A program made the position numbers and the translations under genes. From UBA4312 sp002394635 (lineage in GTDB: Bacteria; Bacillota_I; Bacilli_A; Erysipelotrichales; Erysipelotrichaceae), in the NCBI GenBank assembly GCA_946539765.1, contig CAMNHO010000005.1:62001-126000 (forward strand): 64,000 nt of DNA. The letters run 5' to 3'. Below, in pieces: positions 17,570 to 25,585 of the stretch; position 1 is the first letter of the stretch; each line of letters starts with the position of its first letter. The notes under the pieces are model-generated. The model saw nothing but the letters and a program-made list of their open reading frames with translations, was not told the DNA's origin and searched no databases.

Positions 17570-17772
17570 TTTTTCTCCTTTCCTGGATATACCCATCTAT
17601 TCAATTTCATCTTACATATCCTTGAATCTCTTCGTCAATAAAAGAGAAAGATCCGGTCCAGAAATCGACATTCTCATTCTCAATTCCCAATAATACAAGT
17701 ATATATAAATGGGAGTACCCTTATTGTCTATCTAAGAAAATGAATACCCATATTCTCCATTTTTTAAAAAAT

Positions 17773-17842
17773 TTAGCACTTAGGGGTTGACACTGCTAAT
17801 AAATGCGATATAATGTTAGCAGTTAGAAAGATAGAGTGCTAA
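17773..17842 (+). promoter_or_regulatory. SigA promoter with two CIRCE elements (HrcA operators)
   Basis: Near-consensus promoter: TTGACA (17787-17792), 16-base spacer, TATAAT (17809-17814). CIRCE copy 1 is TTAGCACTT-N9-CACTGCTAA (17773-17799), overlapping the -35. Copy 2 is TTAGCAGTT-N9-GAGTGCTAA (17816-17842), just after the -10 and with a perfect right half. Consensus is TTAGCACTC-N9-GAGTGCTAA; each element has two or so mismatches per imperfect arm. HrcA repression with heat induction is expected. Confidence 0.85.
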
Positions 17843-17852
17843 CTAACAGGAG

Positions 17853-18269
17853 GTGTCAGATATGAAACAATATCCAGGATTTGCTCATCTATTTGATGAT
17901 TTCTTTAACAGTAACTTCGGGGTTTCTCAGGCAGGCCTGTTAAAGACCGATATTCGTGAAGCAAATGGGAACTATGAGCTTAATATGGAAGTTCCAGGCT
18001 TTAAGAAAGAAGATATCCATATTGAATTATCACAAGGTTATCTGAATATCAAAGCATCACGGACCAACACAGAAGAAGAAAAAGATGAGAGTGGAAAACT
18101 GATCCGCCAGGAACGTTATTCCGGCAGTTGTTCAAGAAGCTTCTATATCGGAGATGGATATAAAGAAGAAGATATTAAGGCTTCTTTCAACAATGGAGAA
18201 TTGATTATTACGTTACCGACAGAAGCCAGAAAAATTGAAGAAACAAAAAAGATGATCTCAATCGAATAA
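17853..18269 (+). CDS. Hsp20/alpha-crystallin small heat shock protein (copy 1)
   Basis: A 138 aa ATP-independent holdase chaperone. It has a short N-terminal arm (YPGFAHLFDDFF), an alpha-crystallin domain (about 34-128) with TDIRE...MEVPGFKKEDI, and the conserved GELIITLP near the end. An ISI (IxI-type) motif near the C-terminus is used for oligomer docking. It is preceded by AGGAGG and by two CIRCE elements, and followed after 13 bases by a close paralogue. Confidence 0.95.
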   Translation: MSDMKQYPGFAHLFDDFFNSNFGVSQAGLLKTDIREANGNYELNMEVPGFKKEDIHIELSQGYLNIKASRTNTEEEKDESGKLIRQERYSGSCSRSFYIGDGYKEEDIKASFNNGELIITLPTEARKIEETKKMISIE

Positions 18270-18282
18270 GGAGGAATATATT

Positions 18283-18690
18283 ATGAAATACTATCCAGGA
18301 TTTGGACGTTTGTTCGATGATTTTTTCAATGACAGCTTTACAAGCCAGTCAACCGGTTTATTAAAAACGGATATCCGTGAAAAAGACGGAAGTTATCAGT
18401 TGAGCATGGAGGTACCTGGCTGCAACAAGGAAGACATTCAGATTGAATTGTCCCAAGGTTATTTGAAAGTGACCGCAACACGTAACACAAACAAAGAAGA
18501 GAAGGACGAAAGCGGACGCATGATCCGTCAGGAGCGTTATTCCGGCAGCGCATCCAGAAGCTTCTATGTAGGCGACGGGTACAAAGAAGAGGATATCAAA
18601 GCCCATTTTGAAAATGGTGAATTGTTTATCACATTACCTACGGAAGCACGTAAGATCGAAGAAACAAAAAAAGTTATTTCCATTGAATAA
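18283..18690 (+). CDS. Hsp20/alpha-crystallin small heat shock protein (copy 2)
   Basis: A 135 aa paralogue of the preceding Hsp20. The domains are nearly the same: the MEVPGCNKEDIQIELSQGYL core, GELFITLP, and the terminal VISIE with its IxI-type motif. Large stretches are identical while codons differ, pointing to an old tandem duplication kept by selection, perhaps forming hetero-oligomers. AAGGAGG precedes the ATG; cotranscription from the CIRCE promoter is likely because no promoter or terminator lies between the two genes. Confidence 0.95.
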   Translation: MKYYPGFGRLFDDFFNDSFTSQSTGLLKTDIREKDGSYQLSMEVPGCNKEDIQIELSQGYLKVTATRNTNKEEKDESGRMIRQERYSGSASRSFYVGDGYKEEDIKAHFENGELFITLPTEARKIEETKKVISIE

Positions 18691-18693
18691 GAC

Positions 18694-18720
18694 AAAGGAG
18701 ACCAGTGGTCTCCTTTTTAT
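18694..18720 (+). terminator. Terminator of the hsp20 pair
   Basis: Perfect stem AAAGGAGACC / GGTCTCCTTT with a 3-base loop, continuing into a T-run, just after the second hsp20 stop at 18690. Confidence 0.9.
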
Positions 18721-20045
18721 ATCCATATTTTCTGTTTTTTGGCAGCTTCCAGCAAGGATTGACGATAATCCGGATGAGCAATGGAAATCAGCAATTCCGC
18801 TCGTTCCCAAGTAGAACGTCCTGCCAGGTTGACGGCTCCATATTCCGTAACGATGAAATGGCCCTGGCTGCGAGGGATCGTGATGATATCTCCATGAAAG
18901 CCGGGCACGATACGAGAATGGCGTTGCCCTTGTTTATCCGTATAGGTTGAAGTCATACACACAAAGGCTTTCCCGCCTTTGCTCATGGCAGCCCCGGTCA
19001 GATAGTCCAGTTGGCCTCCTGTGCCGCTGATGTGGCGAAAACCCGCACTTTCTGCACTGGTCTGTCCGTACAGATCGACCGCAATACAGTTGTTGATCGA
19101 GACCATATTTTCCTGCTTGGCAATGGTCTCTGCCGCATTGACGTATTCCAGCGGTTCAATGGCCACACCAGGATTCTGATCTACCCATTCATAAAGAGAA
19201 TGGGATCCGAATACGATACCAGTGACCCCTTTGCCAGGCTGGGATGTCTTTTTTCGGTTTGTCAGCTTTCCGGCTTTGTACAATTCATAATATGCATCCC
19301 CGCAAAGCTCTGTATGCATACCAAGATCCTTCAGATCGGATTTTGCCAGCAGCTGTCCGACCACATTAGGCATACTTCCGATTCCCAGCTGGATCGTCGC
19401 TCCATCCTTGATATATGGAAGAATGGTTTTGGCAATCTGTATATCTTCTTTCGTTGGCTCCGAGATAGGAAATTCAGGTAATGGTCCATGCGGTCCTTCC
19501 ACTACATAATCCACTTCAGAAATATGAATACACTCATCAAAGCCCCCTAAGATCCGTGGCAGCTGTTCATTGACTTCCAGGATCACCACATCTGCTTTAT
19601 CCAGGATCCCCTTAGCAATCCCGGCCGCACACGATAAGTTGAAATATCCGTGTTTATCCATCGGTGTCACACACATCATGGCTACATTGACAGTCAGAAA
19701 ATGACGATAGTATGGCACAACATTTCGAAAGATCATAGGAATATAGTTACAAAGTCCTTGGTCACATAGTTTTCTTTCATACGCCGAACAATGCCAGCTG
19801 TTATAGATGAAGTGTTCCCGCTTCGGGTCACACTCCACAGTCTGTATCGGCCCAAAACTAAGATTCCCCCGGATCTTCACATCCTTCAGCTCATCTTTTC
19901 TTTCCGCCAGAGCTGCATCCAGTAATGTAGGAAAACATACATTGGTAGTATAGTCCACCCAATCTCCGCTTTTTACGACTTTCACGGCTTGCTGTGGGCT
20001 GACCAGCTTGCTCTGGTACTCTTGAAACACATTTAACATACACAT
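18717..20045 (-). CDS. Butyryl-CoA:acetate CoA-transferase-like enzyme
   Basis: A 442 aa acetyl-CoA hydrolase/transferase family enzyme (two Rossmann-like halves). It has the LGIGSMPNVV loop, the catalytic-Glu segment MHTELCGDAYYEL, and SAESAGFRHISGTGGQLDY, a block seen in butyryl-CoA:acetate and 4-hydroxybutyrate CoA-transferases. Likely reaction: exchange of CoA between butyryl-CoA (or 4-hydroxybutyryl-CoA) and acetate at the end of butyrate fermentation. It lies 17 bases after an HD-domain gene in the unit sseB-like, HD, CoA-transferase. GGAGG precedes the first ATG; a second ATG follows two codons later. Confidence 0.85.
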   Translation of the reverse strand: MCMLNVFQEYQSKLVSPQQAVKVVKSGDWVDYTTNVCFPTLLDAALAERKDELKDVKIRGNLSFGPIQTVECDPKREHFIYNSWHCSAYERKLCDQGLCNYIPMIFRNVVPYYRHFLTVNVAMMCVTPMDKHGYFNLSCAAGIAKGILDKADVVILEVNEQLPRILGGFDECIHISEVDYVVEGPHGPLPEFPISEPTKEDIQIAKTILPYIKDGATIQLGIGSMPNVVGQLLAKSDLKDLGMHTELCGDAYYELYKAGKLTNRKKTSQPGKGVTGIVFGSHSLYEWVDQNPGVAIEPLEYVNAAETIAKQENMVSINNCIAVDLYGQTSAESAGFRHISGTGGQLDYLTGAAMSKGGKAFVCMTSTYTDKQGQRHSRIVPGFHGDIITIPRSQGHFIVTEYGAVNLAGRSTWERAELLISIAHPDYRQSLLEAAKKQKIWI

Positions 20046-20062
20046 TCCTCCCTAAAAAAATC

Positions 20063-20575
20063 CTAACGGCATCCGTCAGGATCTAAAGTCTTTTTAAACA
20101 CATCGTTCATCAGCTGTTTTCCGGCTTTTGTACGTACAAATACTTTCATAAAGTTTTCTATATTCTTTTTTGAATACCCTTTCTCCAGGACATTGGCTAT
20201 ATAGTCCGCTTCGATCAGGATCTGATAATCCAGGCCGTCAATTTCCTTTAATGTATGATGATGCCCCACCAGGTATTTCACTCGCTCTATTTGTTCTCTC
20301 GTACAATCTGTATCCGCAAAAAAGGATTCCACCAAAACCACACCTTCTTTTTCCTGCAGTTTTCCATTGATATTTCCGTATTTCTTTCGACATAGAGGAT
20401 ACGCTATATCATGGGTAATCGCCGCTGCTTCTAAAATAAACTGCGTTGCAGCATCCAGATGTTCCAGTTCTCCGATGGTTTTGGCATACGTCCACACACG
20501 GATAAAATGGTCAATATCGTGAATGTTGCCATCCGCCATCCGGATCATTTTTGCCATTATTTCAGCGATCGTCAT
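20063..20575 (-). CDS. HD-domain phosphohydrolase
   Basis: A 170 aa metal-dependent hydrolase. The HD signature is seen as DIDHFIRVWTY (first His), ITHDIAY (His-Asp pair) and later His/Asp residues (VGHHHTL, IEADYIANV). Small stand-alone HD proteins of this type hydrolyse nucleotides or other phosphates; the substrate is not predictable. Its start overlaps the SseB-like gene by 4 bases (ATGA), so the two are translationally coupled, and the CoA-transferase follows. Confidence 0.85.
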   Translation of the reverse strand: MTIAEIMAKMIRMADGNIHDIDHFIRVWTYAKTIGELEHLDAATQFILEAAAITHDIAYPLCRKKYGNINGKLQEKEGVVLVESFFADTDCTREQIERVKYLVGHHHTLKEIDGLDYQILIEADYIANVLEKGYSKKNIENFMKVFVRTKAGKQLMNDVFKKTLDPDGCR

Positions 20576-21336
20576 ACTGCTTTATATACCGGCTCGTTGT
20601 TAGCCATGATCTGTTTGCCCAACGGTGTATTTCCAAACAAGAATTCGATCCCCTTTCCTTTGGAGACGCTACGACATGCTTCACCGAGAATCTGAAACAG
20701 CTTCGGGTTCTCCGGGTTCATATCCACTACCACAAACCAATGACTTGGTTGGTTCTTTACCAGTCTTTCTTTGACATAAATAGACTGGATTTCGGTATAC
20801 TTTTCTCCTAGTGCACATAAACAATTTTTCATATCTGTAATATTTGCCACCGGATCTCTTAAATCCGAATCATCCTCGATGGAATCCTTGGTCAGGTTCT
20901 CCATTCTTTCTTTCTGCATATCCAGGATATACTGACAGCTTAGTGGAATACTTTCGCTGTAAGGATTGATCACGATTCCATAGATGGAATCCTTGGACAT
21001 TTCAATAAATGGTACGTATTGATCAAAGGTCAGTACCAGAGACTGTACATTTCTTTCCGTATCCCATTTCAACAATTCATCCATATCGGTAAACATCGGA
21101 TAATAGCAGTTTCCCTCCTTGTCGGTAATTACCATCAGCTGAAACTGGGTATCCGGATCAAATACCGTTTGTTTATTGACCATTTTCGGTTCTTTATCCC
21201 ATTGTGCCGGAACAAGCAAACGTGTCGTAACCAACACGTTCTTCATGTTTTCAATGGTTATCGGGTTTTCATCTTTTCGCAATGCCTGCATTGCTTTTTT
21301 CATTTGCTTGTTTCGAAATTCTTTCATATTAGTCAT
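20572..21336 (-). CDS. SseB family protein
   Basis: A 254 aa cytoplasmic protein with an SseB N-terminal domain (about 40-135, including TDKEGNCYYPMFTDMDELLKW, the family's hallmark) and an SseB C-terminal domain (about 150-240). In Escherichia coli SseB is tied to serine sensitivity; the mechanism is unknown. First gene of the unit with the HD and CoA-transferase genes. The first ATG has GAGG 7 bases before; a second ATG at 21327 has AAGGA at fair spacing, so either start is possible. Confidence 0.75.
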   Translation of the reverse strand: MTNMKEFRNKQMKKAMQALRKDENPITIENMKNVLVTTRLLVPAQWDKEPKMVNKQTVFDPDTQFQLMVITDKEGNCYYPMFTDMDELLKWDTERNVQSLVLTFDQYVPFIEMSKDSIYGIVINPYSESIPLSCQYILDMQKERMENLTKDSIEDDSDLRDPVANITDMKNCLCALGEKYTEIQSIYVKERLVKNQPSHWFVVVDMNPENPKLFQILGEACRSVSKGKGIEFLFGNTPLGKQIMANNEPVYKAV

Positions 21337-21538
21337 TCCTTTTCCTCTATTTTATTCACTTCTTTTCTTTTTGTAAACCAAAGAAAAAAGAGCTTATCTT
21401 CCCCGTTGTCATAATAAAAGGTTACAGATCCGGCCGTCATGATCATCGCTGTTTAAGCGAGATGATTTAAAGTGATCGATGTATTGGTCTCTTTCTTTTT
21501 TTGCGTTTTTTCTGTCCTCTGTAAGTATCAAGAACCTG

Positions 21539-21567
21539 AAAAAAAAGCTTTCTCGATGAAAGCTTCT
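21539..21567 (-). terminator. Terminator of the 53 aa membrane peptide gene
   Basis: On the minus strand AAGCTTTC / GAAAGCTT is a perfect eight-pair hairpin with a 5-base loop, followed by a run of T. It follows the stop at 21568 directly. Confidence 0.85.
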
Positions 21568-21729
21568 TTATTCTTCGCTATTATGGCAAAAAAACTTCTT
21601 GTGCCATTCCGGTGGTTCCGGCAACGTTTCCTTCTTGATATAGGCACGGATGACACGACGATGAATAAACGCAAAGCACGTAATACACACCGTAAACAGG
21701 CACAGAAGACTAACCAATGCTTTTTTCAT
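21568..21729 (-). CDS. Small single-pass membrane protein (53 aa), unknown
   Basis: A short gene with a very strong ribosome binding site (TAAGGAGG, 7 bases before the ATG) and its own terminator, both supporting expression. The protein has one hydrophobic helix (about 4-22), then a basic stretch (HRRVIRAYIKK) and a polar tail with PEPPEWHKKFFCH. The positive-inside rule puts the C-terminus in the cytoplasm. No family recognised. Confidence 0.6.
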   Translation of the reverse strand: MKKALVSLLCLFTVCITCFAFIHRRVIRAYIKKETLPEPPEWHKKFFCHNSEE

Positions 21730-21821
21730 GGTTGTTTCCTCCTTAATTTATACTTTTCTTTCTAATATTAGTATACTATCAATTCTTGACGAATCCTACA
21801 AAAAGGATTAGTATTCTCGAT

Positions 21822-22376
21822 ATGAAACGCATGATACGGACAATTCAGGAGACAGGATCTCTTATGTGGAAGGTAATATTGATCTGCATGATGATCGCTG
21901 CTCTTCTGATTCTATTAAAAGCTCCCTATATGTATACAACCCAGCCTTATGTTCTGATCCATTGGTTCGGACTGGCTTTTCTGGTAATGGTCCTCTGTTT
22001 AAAGGTTTCCTTTCTGGCTTCTGCCTTTCTCAAACCAAAATTCGTATTGATCAGTCTCTGCCTGCAGTTGTTGTTTTTGCCATGGCTTGTACAGATCATC
22101 ATGACCTATCTCCATGTTCCCTACATTGTTGCTACGGCCATGGCTGTATCCTTGTTTACGCCCGGCCATATAACAAAAAGTCTGTTTGTGAACTTATTCA
22201 TGGCTACCGCCATCTATTTCTTAAACTGGTTCATTCTTCCCTATCTGCCGGTTTCCGTCAACGAGGGCTTCGATCTGGCATTTGATTCCAGAACATCGTG
22301 GTTCTTTGCACTGCTGGGAGGCTTATGTTTTGTGATCCAATATATAAAAAACAGTGTTCGATCTCACTCAGATTGA
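21822..22376 (+). CDS. Multi-pass membrane protein, unknown
   Basis: A 184 aa protein with five or so predicted membrane helices spread through the length (about 17-37, 48-70, 75-95, 100-125 and 160-177). No motif or family recognised. The ATG at 21822 is preferred, with AAGGA 10 bases upstream; an in-frame TTG at 21786 lacks a site. The 3' end overlaps the convergent lysozyme gene by 13 bases, and a stem in the overlap (ACAGTG...CACTGT then TTTTTCTTTT) may end transcription. Confidence 0.6.
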   Translation: MKRMIRTIQETGSLMWKVILICMMIAALLILLKAPYMYTTQPYVLIHWFGLAFLVMVLCLKVSFLASAFLKPKFVLISLCLQLLFLPWLVQIIMTYLHVPYIVATAMAVSLFTPGHITKSLFVNLFMATAIYFLNWFILPYLPVSVNEGFDLAFDSRTSWFFALLGGLCFVIQYIKNSVRSHSD

Positions 22377-23182
22377 TCACTGTCTTTTTCTTTTATAAAC
22401 ACATTCAGATCTACAATGGTAGAAATACCGGATATTTTTCCTTGATTGGTATACTGCCACATCTGAAACCCTTCCAGGATCGCCGGCTGTTTCTGGTAGG
22501 CTGCATACCAGACAGGATAGGGGATCTGCTCCATATCCAGATGATTTTCCAGCCAGTCCAGATTTCCGTAGATCATCGGTGTATATCCTTCTTTTTCAAT
22601 CTCTTTGCAGAATGCCAGAGCAATTTCTGTGGTCTGCTCCTTTGTCAAAGCATTTACCCTTCCGTCTTCATGCTCATAAATCTCCATATCAAAAGCAACC
22701 GGGAACGTCACATTGTAGTATTGGATCAACGATAAAACAAATTCCGCTTCCTCTTTTGCTTCCTGTTTGGAAACAGCCGTGGAATAGAAATATACCCCTG
22801 TATCCAGCCCCTGGTAAGAAGCATTGGACATATTATAGGAGAAATAATCATCCATATAAAGATTGCCATCCGTCGCCCCACGAAATCCGCATCGGACCAT
22901 CACAAAGGAGATATTTTCATCATAGGCAACCTGATCCCAGGCAATTTCTCCTTGATGGCTTGATACATCGATACCGACAACACTGGTATATCGGTCATCT
23001 TTATATTTCATGTACTGGTTTCTCATCCGGAAATTTTCTGCATAATATCCTTTATAGCTGAACAAGGCATCATATCCATAAATTCCCAGGCGAACCCCTC
23101 CGATAATCAGCCCGCAAAGGATAAGAAACAAAATAAGAATACGTCCCCAGCGAAGTTTTCGTTTTCGTTTTCTTTGGCTCAT
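22364..23182 (-). CDS. GH25 muramidase (lysozyme) with membrane anchor
   Basis: A 272 aa protein: basic N-terminus, one membrane helix (about 12-31), a spacer, and a GH25 N-acetylmuramidase domain (about 65-265). GH25 landmarks: GIDVSSHQG (catalytic-site Asp), FDMEIY with the DxE acid pair, and the late TNQGKISGI strand. It cuts MurNAc-GlcNAc bonds of peptidoglycan from outside the membrane, most likely for wall remodelling; the lack of phage genes argues against an endolysin. It diverges from the SDR gene. Confidence 0.88.
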   Translation of the reverse strand: MSQRKRKRKLRWGRILILFLILCGLIIGGVRLGIYGYDALFSYKGYYAENFRMRNQYMKYKDDRYTSVVGIDVSSHQGEIAWDQVAYDENISFVMVRCGFRGATDGNLYMDDYFSYNMSNASYQGLDTGVYFYSTAVSKQEAKEEAEFVLSLIQYYNVTFPVAFDMEIYEHEDGRVNALTKEQTTEIALAFCKEIEKEGYTPMIYGNLDWLENHLDMEQIPYPVWYAAYQKQPAILEGFQMWQYTNQGKISGISTIVDLNVFIKEKDSDQSE

Positions 23183-23236
23183 ACTATAATTTAATCATAA
23201 GTTGTGCGAATCTTCCATGAGAAACAGGAGGTGCCT

Positions 23237-24094
23237 ATGAAAAAATCTACTTTACTGACAATCGGTATGACCGGTTATTCATTTTATAATGCCTATAAAA
23301 CCGCACAGATCCAACAAAGAACAAAAACCGGGCAGACCGTATTGATCACCGGGGCTTCCAGTGGTATCGGTAAAGATCTGGCTTATGAATTTGCCAAACA
23401 TGGATTCAATGTGATATTAAGCAGCCGACGTAAGGACAAGCTGCAAGAAATCGCCAAAGATCTGGAAAAGAACTATCCGATCCGAACATATGTATTCTGT
23501 GCTGATTTGTCTTCAGCCAACGGGGCCCGACAGCTGTATGAAGATATCACCAAAGCCGGTATCCAGGTAGACCAGCTCGTCAATAATGCCGGGGCCGGTG
23601 TTGCCGCCCAACTGATCCATGTCAGTCCGGAAACTCTGGAAGAATTGATCAACCTCAATATTGTCAGCGTGACGATGTTATGTCGTTTATTCGGCAAAGA
23701 CATGGCTGAACGTAAAACCGGAAAGATCTTAAATGTCGCCTCCATGAGCTCGTTTGTTGCCAATCCCGGTCTGAATCTCTATGGTCCGAGCAAATCCTAT
23801 GATTACTTCTTATCGGAAACGTTGTATGGAGAACTGATGGATCATGGGGTCCATGTATCCGTTCTCTGTCCGGGGCCTGTCAAAACCAACTGGAACGCCC
23901 ATGCAGGAAGAAAAGACAGCATCTTCTGTATGAATTCCAAAAAGGTAGCGGCCGAGGCCTATGTCGGCTTACAGGCGGAAAAGCTGGTCATTATACCGGG
24001 AACTCTGTTTCAATGTGCTCGTACCGCCGTTCGCTTTTTACCGGACCAATGCACCATTCGATTCTTAAAGACCTTTCAGAAACGACTCAAATAA
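23237..24094 (+). CDS. Short-chain dehydrogenase/reductase
   Basis: A 285 aa classical SDR. The cofactor loop is GASSGIGKDL, then NNAGAG, the catalytic Ser in NVASMSSF and the YGPSKSYDYF Tyr/Lys pair. A hydrophobic N-terminal segment precedes the Rossmann fold, as in DltE-like and membrane-associated SDRs. NADP use is suggested by SSRRKDKL after beta-2. Substrate unknown. The ATG at 23237 follows AGGAGG; the upstream in-frame ATG lacks a site. Confidence 0.88.
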   Translation: MKKSTLLTIGMTGYSFYNAYKTAQIQQRTKTGQTVLITGASSGIGKDLAYEFAKHGFNVILSSRRKDKLQEIAKDLEKNYPIRTYVFCADLSSANGARQLYEDITKAGIQVDQLVNNAGAGVAAQLIHVSPETLEELINLNIVSVTMLCRLFGKDMAERKTGKILNVASMSSFVANPGLNLYGPSKSYDYFLSETLYGELMDHGVHVSVLCPGPVKTNWNAHAGRKDSIFCMNSKKVAAEAYVGLQAEKLVIIPGTLFQCARTAVRFLPDQCTIRFLKTFQKRLK

Positions 24095-24119
24095 AAACCG
24101 TGGTTTTTCCACGGTTTTG
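24094..24119. terminator. Bidirectional terminator between SDR and manA
   Basis: AAAACCGTGG / CCACGGTTTT hairpin with a T-rich loop and T-runs on both sides, between two convergent genes. Confidence 0.85.
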
Positions 24120-24122
24120 TGC

Positions 24123-25085
24123 TTATACACGTGTATAGATAAAACGGGCAGAGCCTTTGATACGAATGCTTCGGCTGTTGGCCGTAATAAAGACCGTATC
24201 GCCTTTTTCCGCTTTGATTTCCTGTCCCTGGCACTCCAGTTCGGCATGTCCATCGACAACCACCAGACAGCCAAAGCTGTCAAATCCGATGCTGAAATCG
24301 GTAGACCCCATCAACACGCATACATACGTTGAGAAATATTTGGAGTACGCCATGCGCATAATGGAGAGATCCCCATACTGTACGGTCGGTCCGCAAGGCT
24401 GGAAATCCGAATCAATGGGTTCCAGATTCGCTACATCAATGGCTTTATCCACATGCAGTTCTCTTGGTTTTCCATCTTTGCCCAGACGTCCATAGTCGTA
24501 AATACGATAGGTGGAATTGGAGTTTTGTTGGATCTCACAGATCTGGATTCCCGGTCCGATCGCATGGATCGTTCCGGCCGGAATAAAGAATACCTCTCCT
24601 TTTTTGACCGGTACTTTCTTTAGCACATCCAGAACCGTACCATTTTCAATATGTTCACGGAATTCATCCTTGGTCAACGAACGGTTGGTTCCAAAATACA
24701 AGTAGGAATCCGGCTGTGCATCCAGAATGAACCACATTTCCGTCTTGCCATATTCATTTTCATGGATCATCGCATATTCATCATCCGGATGAACCTGGAT
24801 CGACAATGGTTGTTTGGCATCGATAAACTTGATCAGAACAGGGAAATCCTCAAAGGCTTTTCCCTCCACACCCAAACAGTTGGTACCGTTGATTTTGATA
24901 AAGTCACGTAACGTAACGCCTTTGTAAGGGCCGGAATCAATGACAGAAAGCCCGTCCGGGTGTGTGGAAAGTTCCCAGCTCTCAGCTACGATATCCATAT
25001 CGGTTTCTTTCCCATACTCTTCTTTCAACCGCGTACCACCCCACAAGTAATCTTTCAATGCCGGTTTTAATTTAAAAATTGCCAT
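24123..25085 (-). CDS. manA: Mannose-6-phosphate isomerase, class I
   Basis: A 320 aa zinc enzyme interconverting mannose-6-P and fructose-6-P. Cupin zinc ligands are seen in QVHPDDEYA (Gln/His) and ETKTEMWFILD-like EMW segment (Glu), with PAGTIHAIGPG adding the last His. The length fits the short, bacillus-type ManA rather than the 390 aa enterobacterial form. ATG at 25085 follows GGAGGGG; a GTG two codons earlier sits too close to the site. Confidence 0.93.
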   Translation of the reverse strand: MAIFKLKPALKDYLWGGTRLKEEYGKETDMDIVAESWELSTHPDGLSVIDSGPYKGVTLRDFIKINGTNCLGVEGKAFEDFPVLIKFIDAKQPLSIQVHPDDEYAMIHENEYGKTEMWFILDAQPDSYLYFGTNRSLTKDEFREHIENGTVLDVLKKVPVKKGEVFFIPAGTIHAIGPGIQICEIQQNSNSTYRIYDYGRLGKDGKPRELHVDKAIDVANLEPIDSDFQPCGPTVQYGDLSIMRMAYSKYFSTYVCVLMGSTDFSIGFDSFGCLVVVDGHAELECQGQEIKAEKGDTVFITANSRSIRIKGSARFIYTRV

Positions 25086-25125
25086 ATACACCCCTCCTTA
25101 TTCCTCAATTATAGATTTTTGCATA

Positions 25126-25542
25126 TTACTGAACAATATCGAATTCCTTTAAAACATCCTCCAAGACCTGCGAAGCCAGCAGGCAGGTATTCAGACAGCG
25201 GACTTCTTTACTGTGATGTCGGGCCTTAACATGGGCACAATCCGTCGCTCCTAACACTTCCCGGAAATGCTGATTACAACGTACCACGACCGGACGGATA
25301 TCCTGCATCTGGTCATGGGCTTTGGTCTTGATGACCAACTTAGAGATCGTTGCCACACTGCCGACCAAGGCACCACATGTGCTTCCGACAAACATGCCAC
25401 CGCCAAATCCGGCCATCATTTTCATATCGTCCTCATGTAGATGCAAGTTGTAATATTCATTCCCCGCATGGATCAGAGTTTCCGCACAATTGTATCCCTG
25501 TTCCATATAGTATTTTCTCACCAGATCCTGTAAAGATTCCAT
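25126..25542 (-). CDS. C_GCAxxG_C_C family redox protein
   Basis: A 138 aa small protein with the family's Cys pattern: YNCAE (Cys19), a Gly-rich stretch GFGGGMFVGSTCGALVG (the GCAxxG motif, here TCGALVG), then Cys in VRCNQ, TDCAH and a late RCLNTC. Two helices bracket the Gly-rich loop. Proteins of this family are linked with electron transfer in anaerobes, but their reaction is unproven. Stands alone, divergent from the next membrane gene. Confidence 0.8.
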   Translation of the reverse strand: MESLQDLVRKYYMEQGYNCAETLIHAGNEYYNLHLHEDDMKMMAGFGGGMFVGSTCGALVGSVATISKLVIKTKAHDQMQDIRPVVVRCNQHFREVLGATDCAHVKARHHSKEVRCLNTCLLASQVLEDVLKEFDIVQ

Positions 25543-25585
25543 ATTTTTTCACCTCATTCGATATTTCAATGATATCATAAAATAG

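Noticed and set aside
21337..21567. Possible small RNA or extra gene in the 230-base gap after the SseB-like gene
   Set aside because: A bulged hairpin (about 21442-21466) exists, but it has no T-run or promoter signal. Apart from the terminator at the end, I see nothing convincing.
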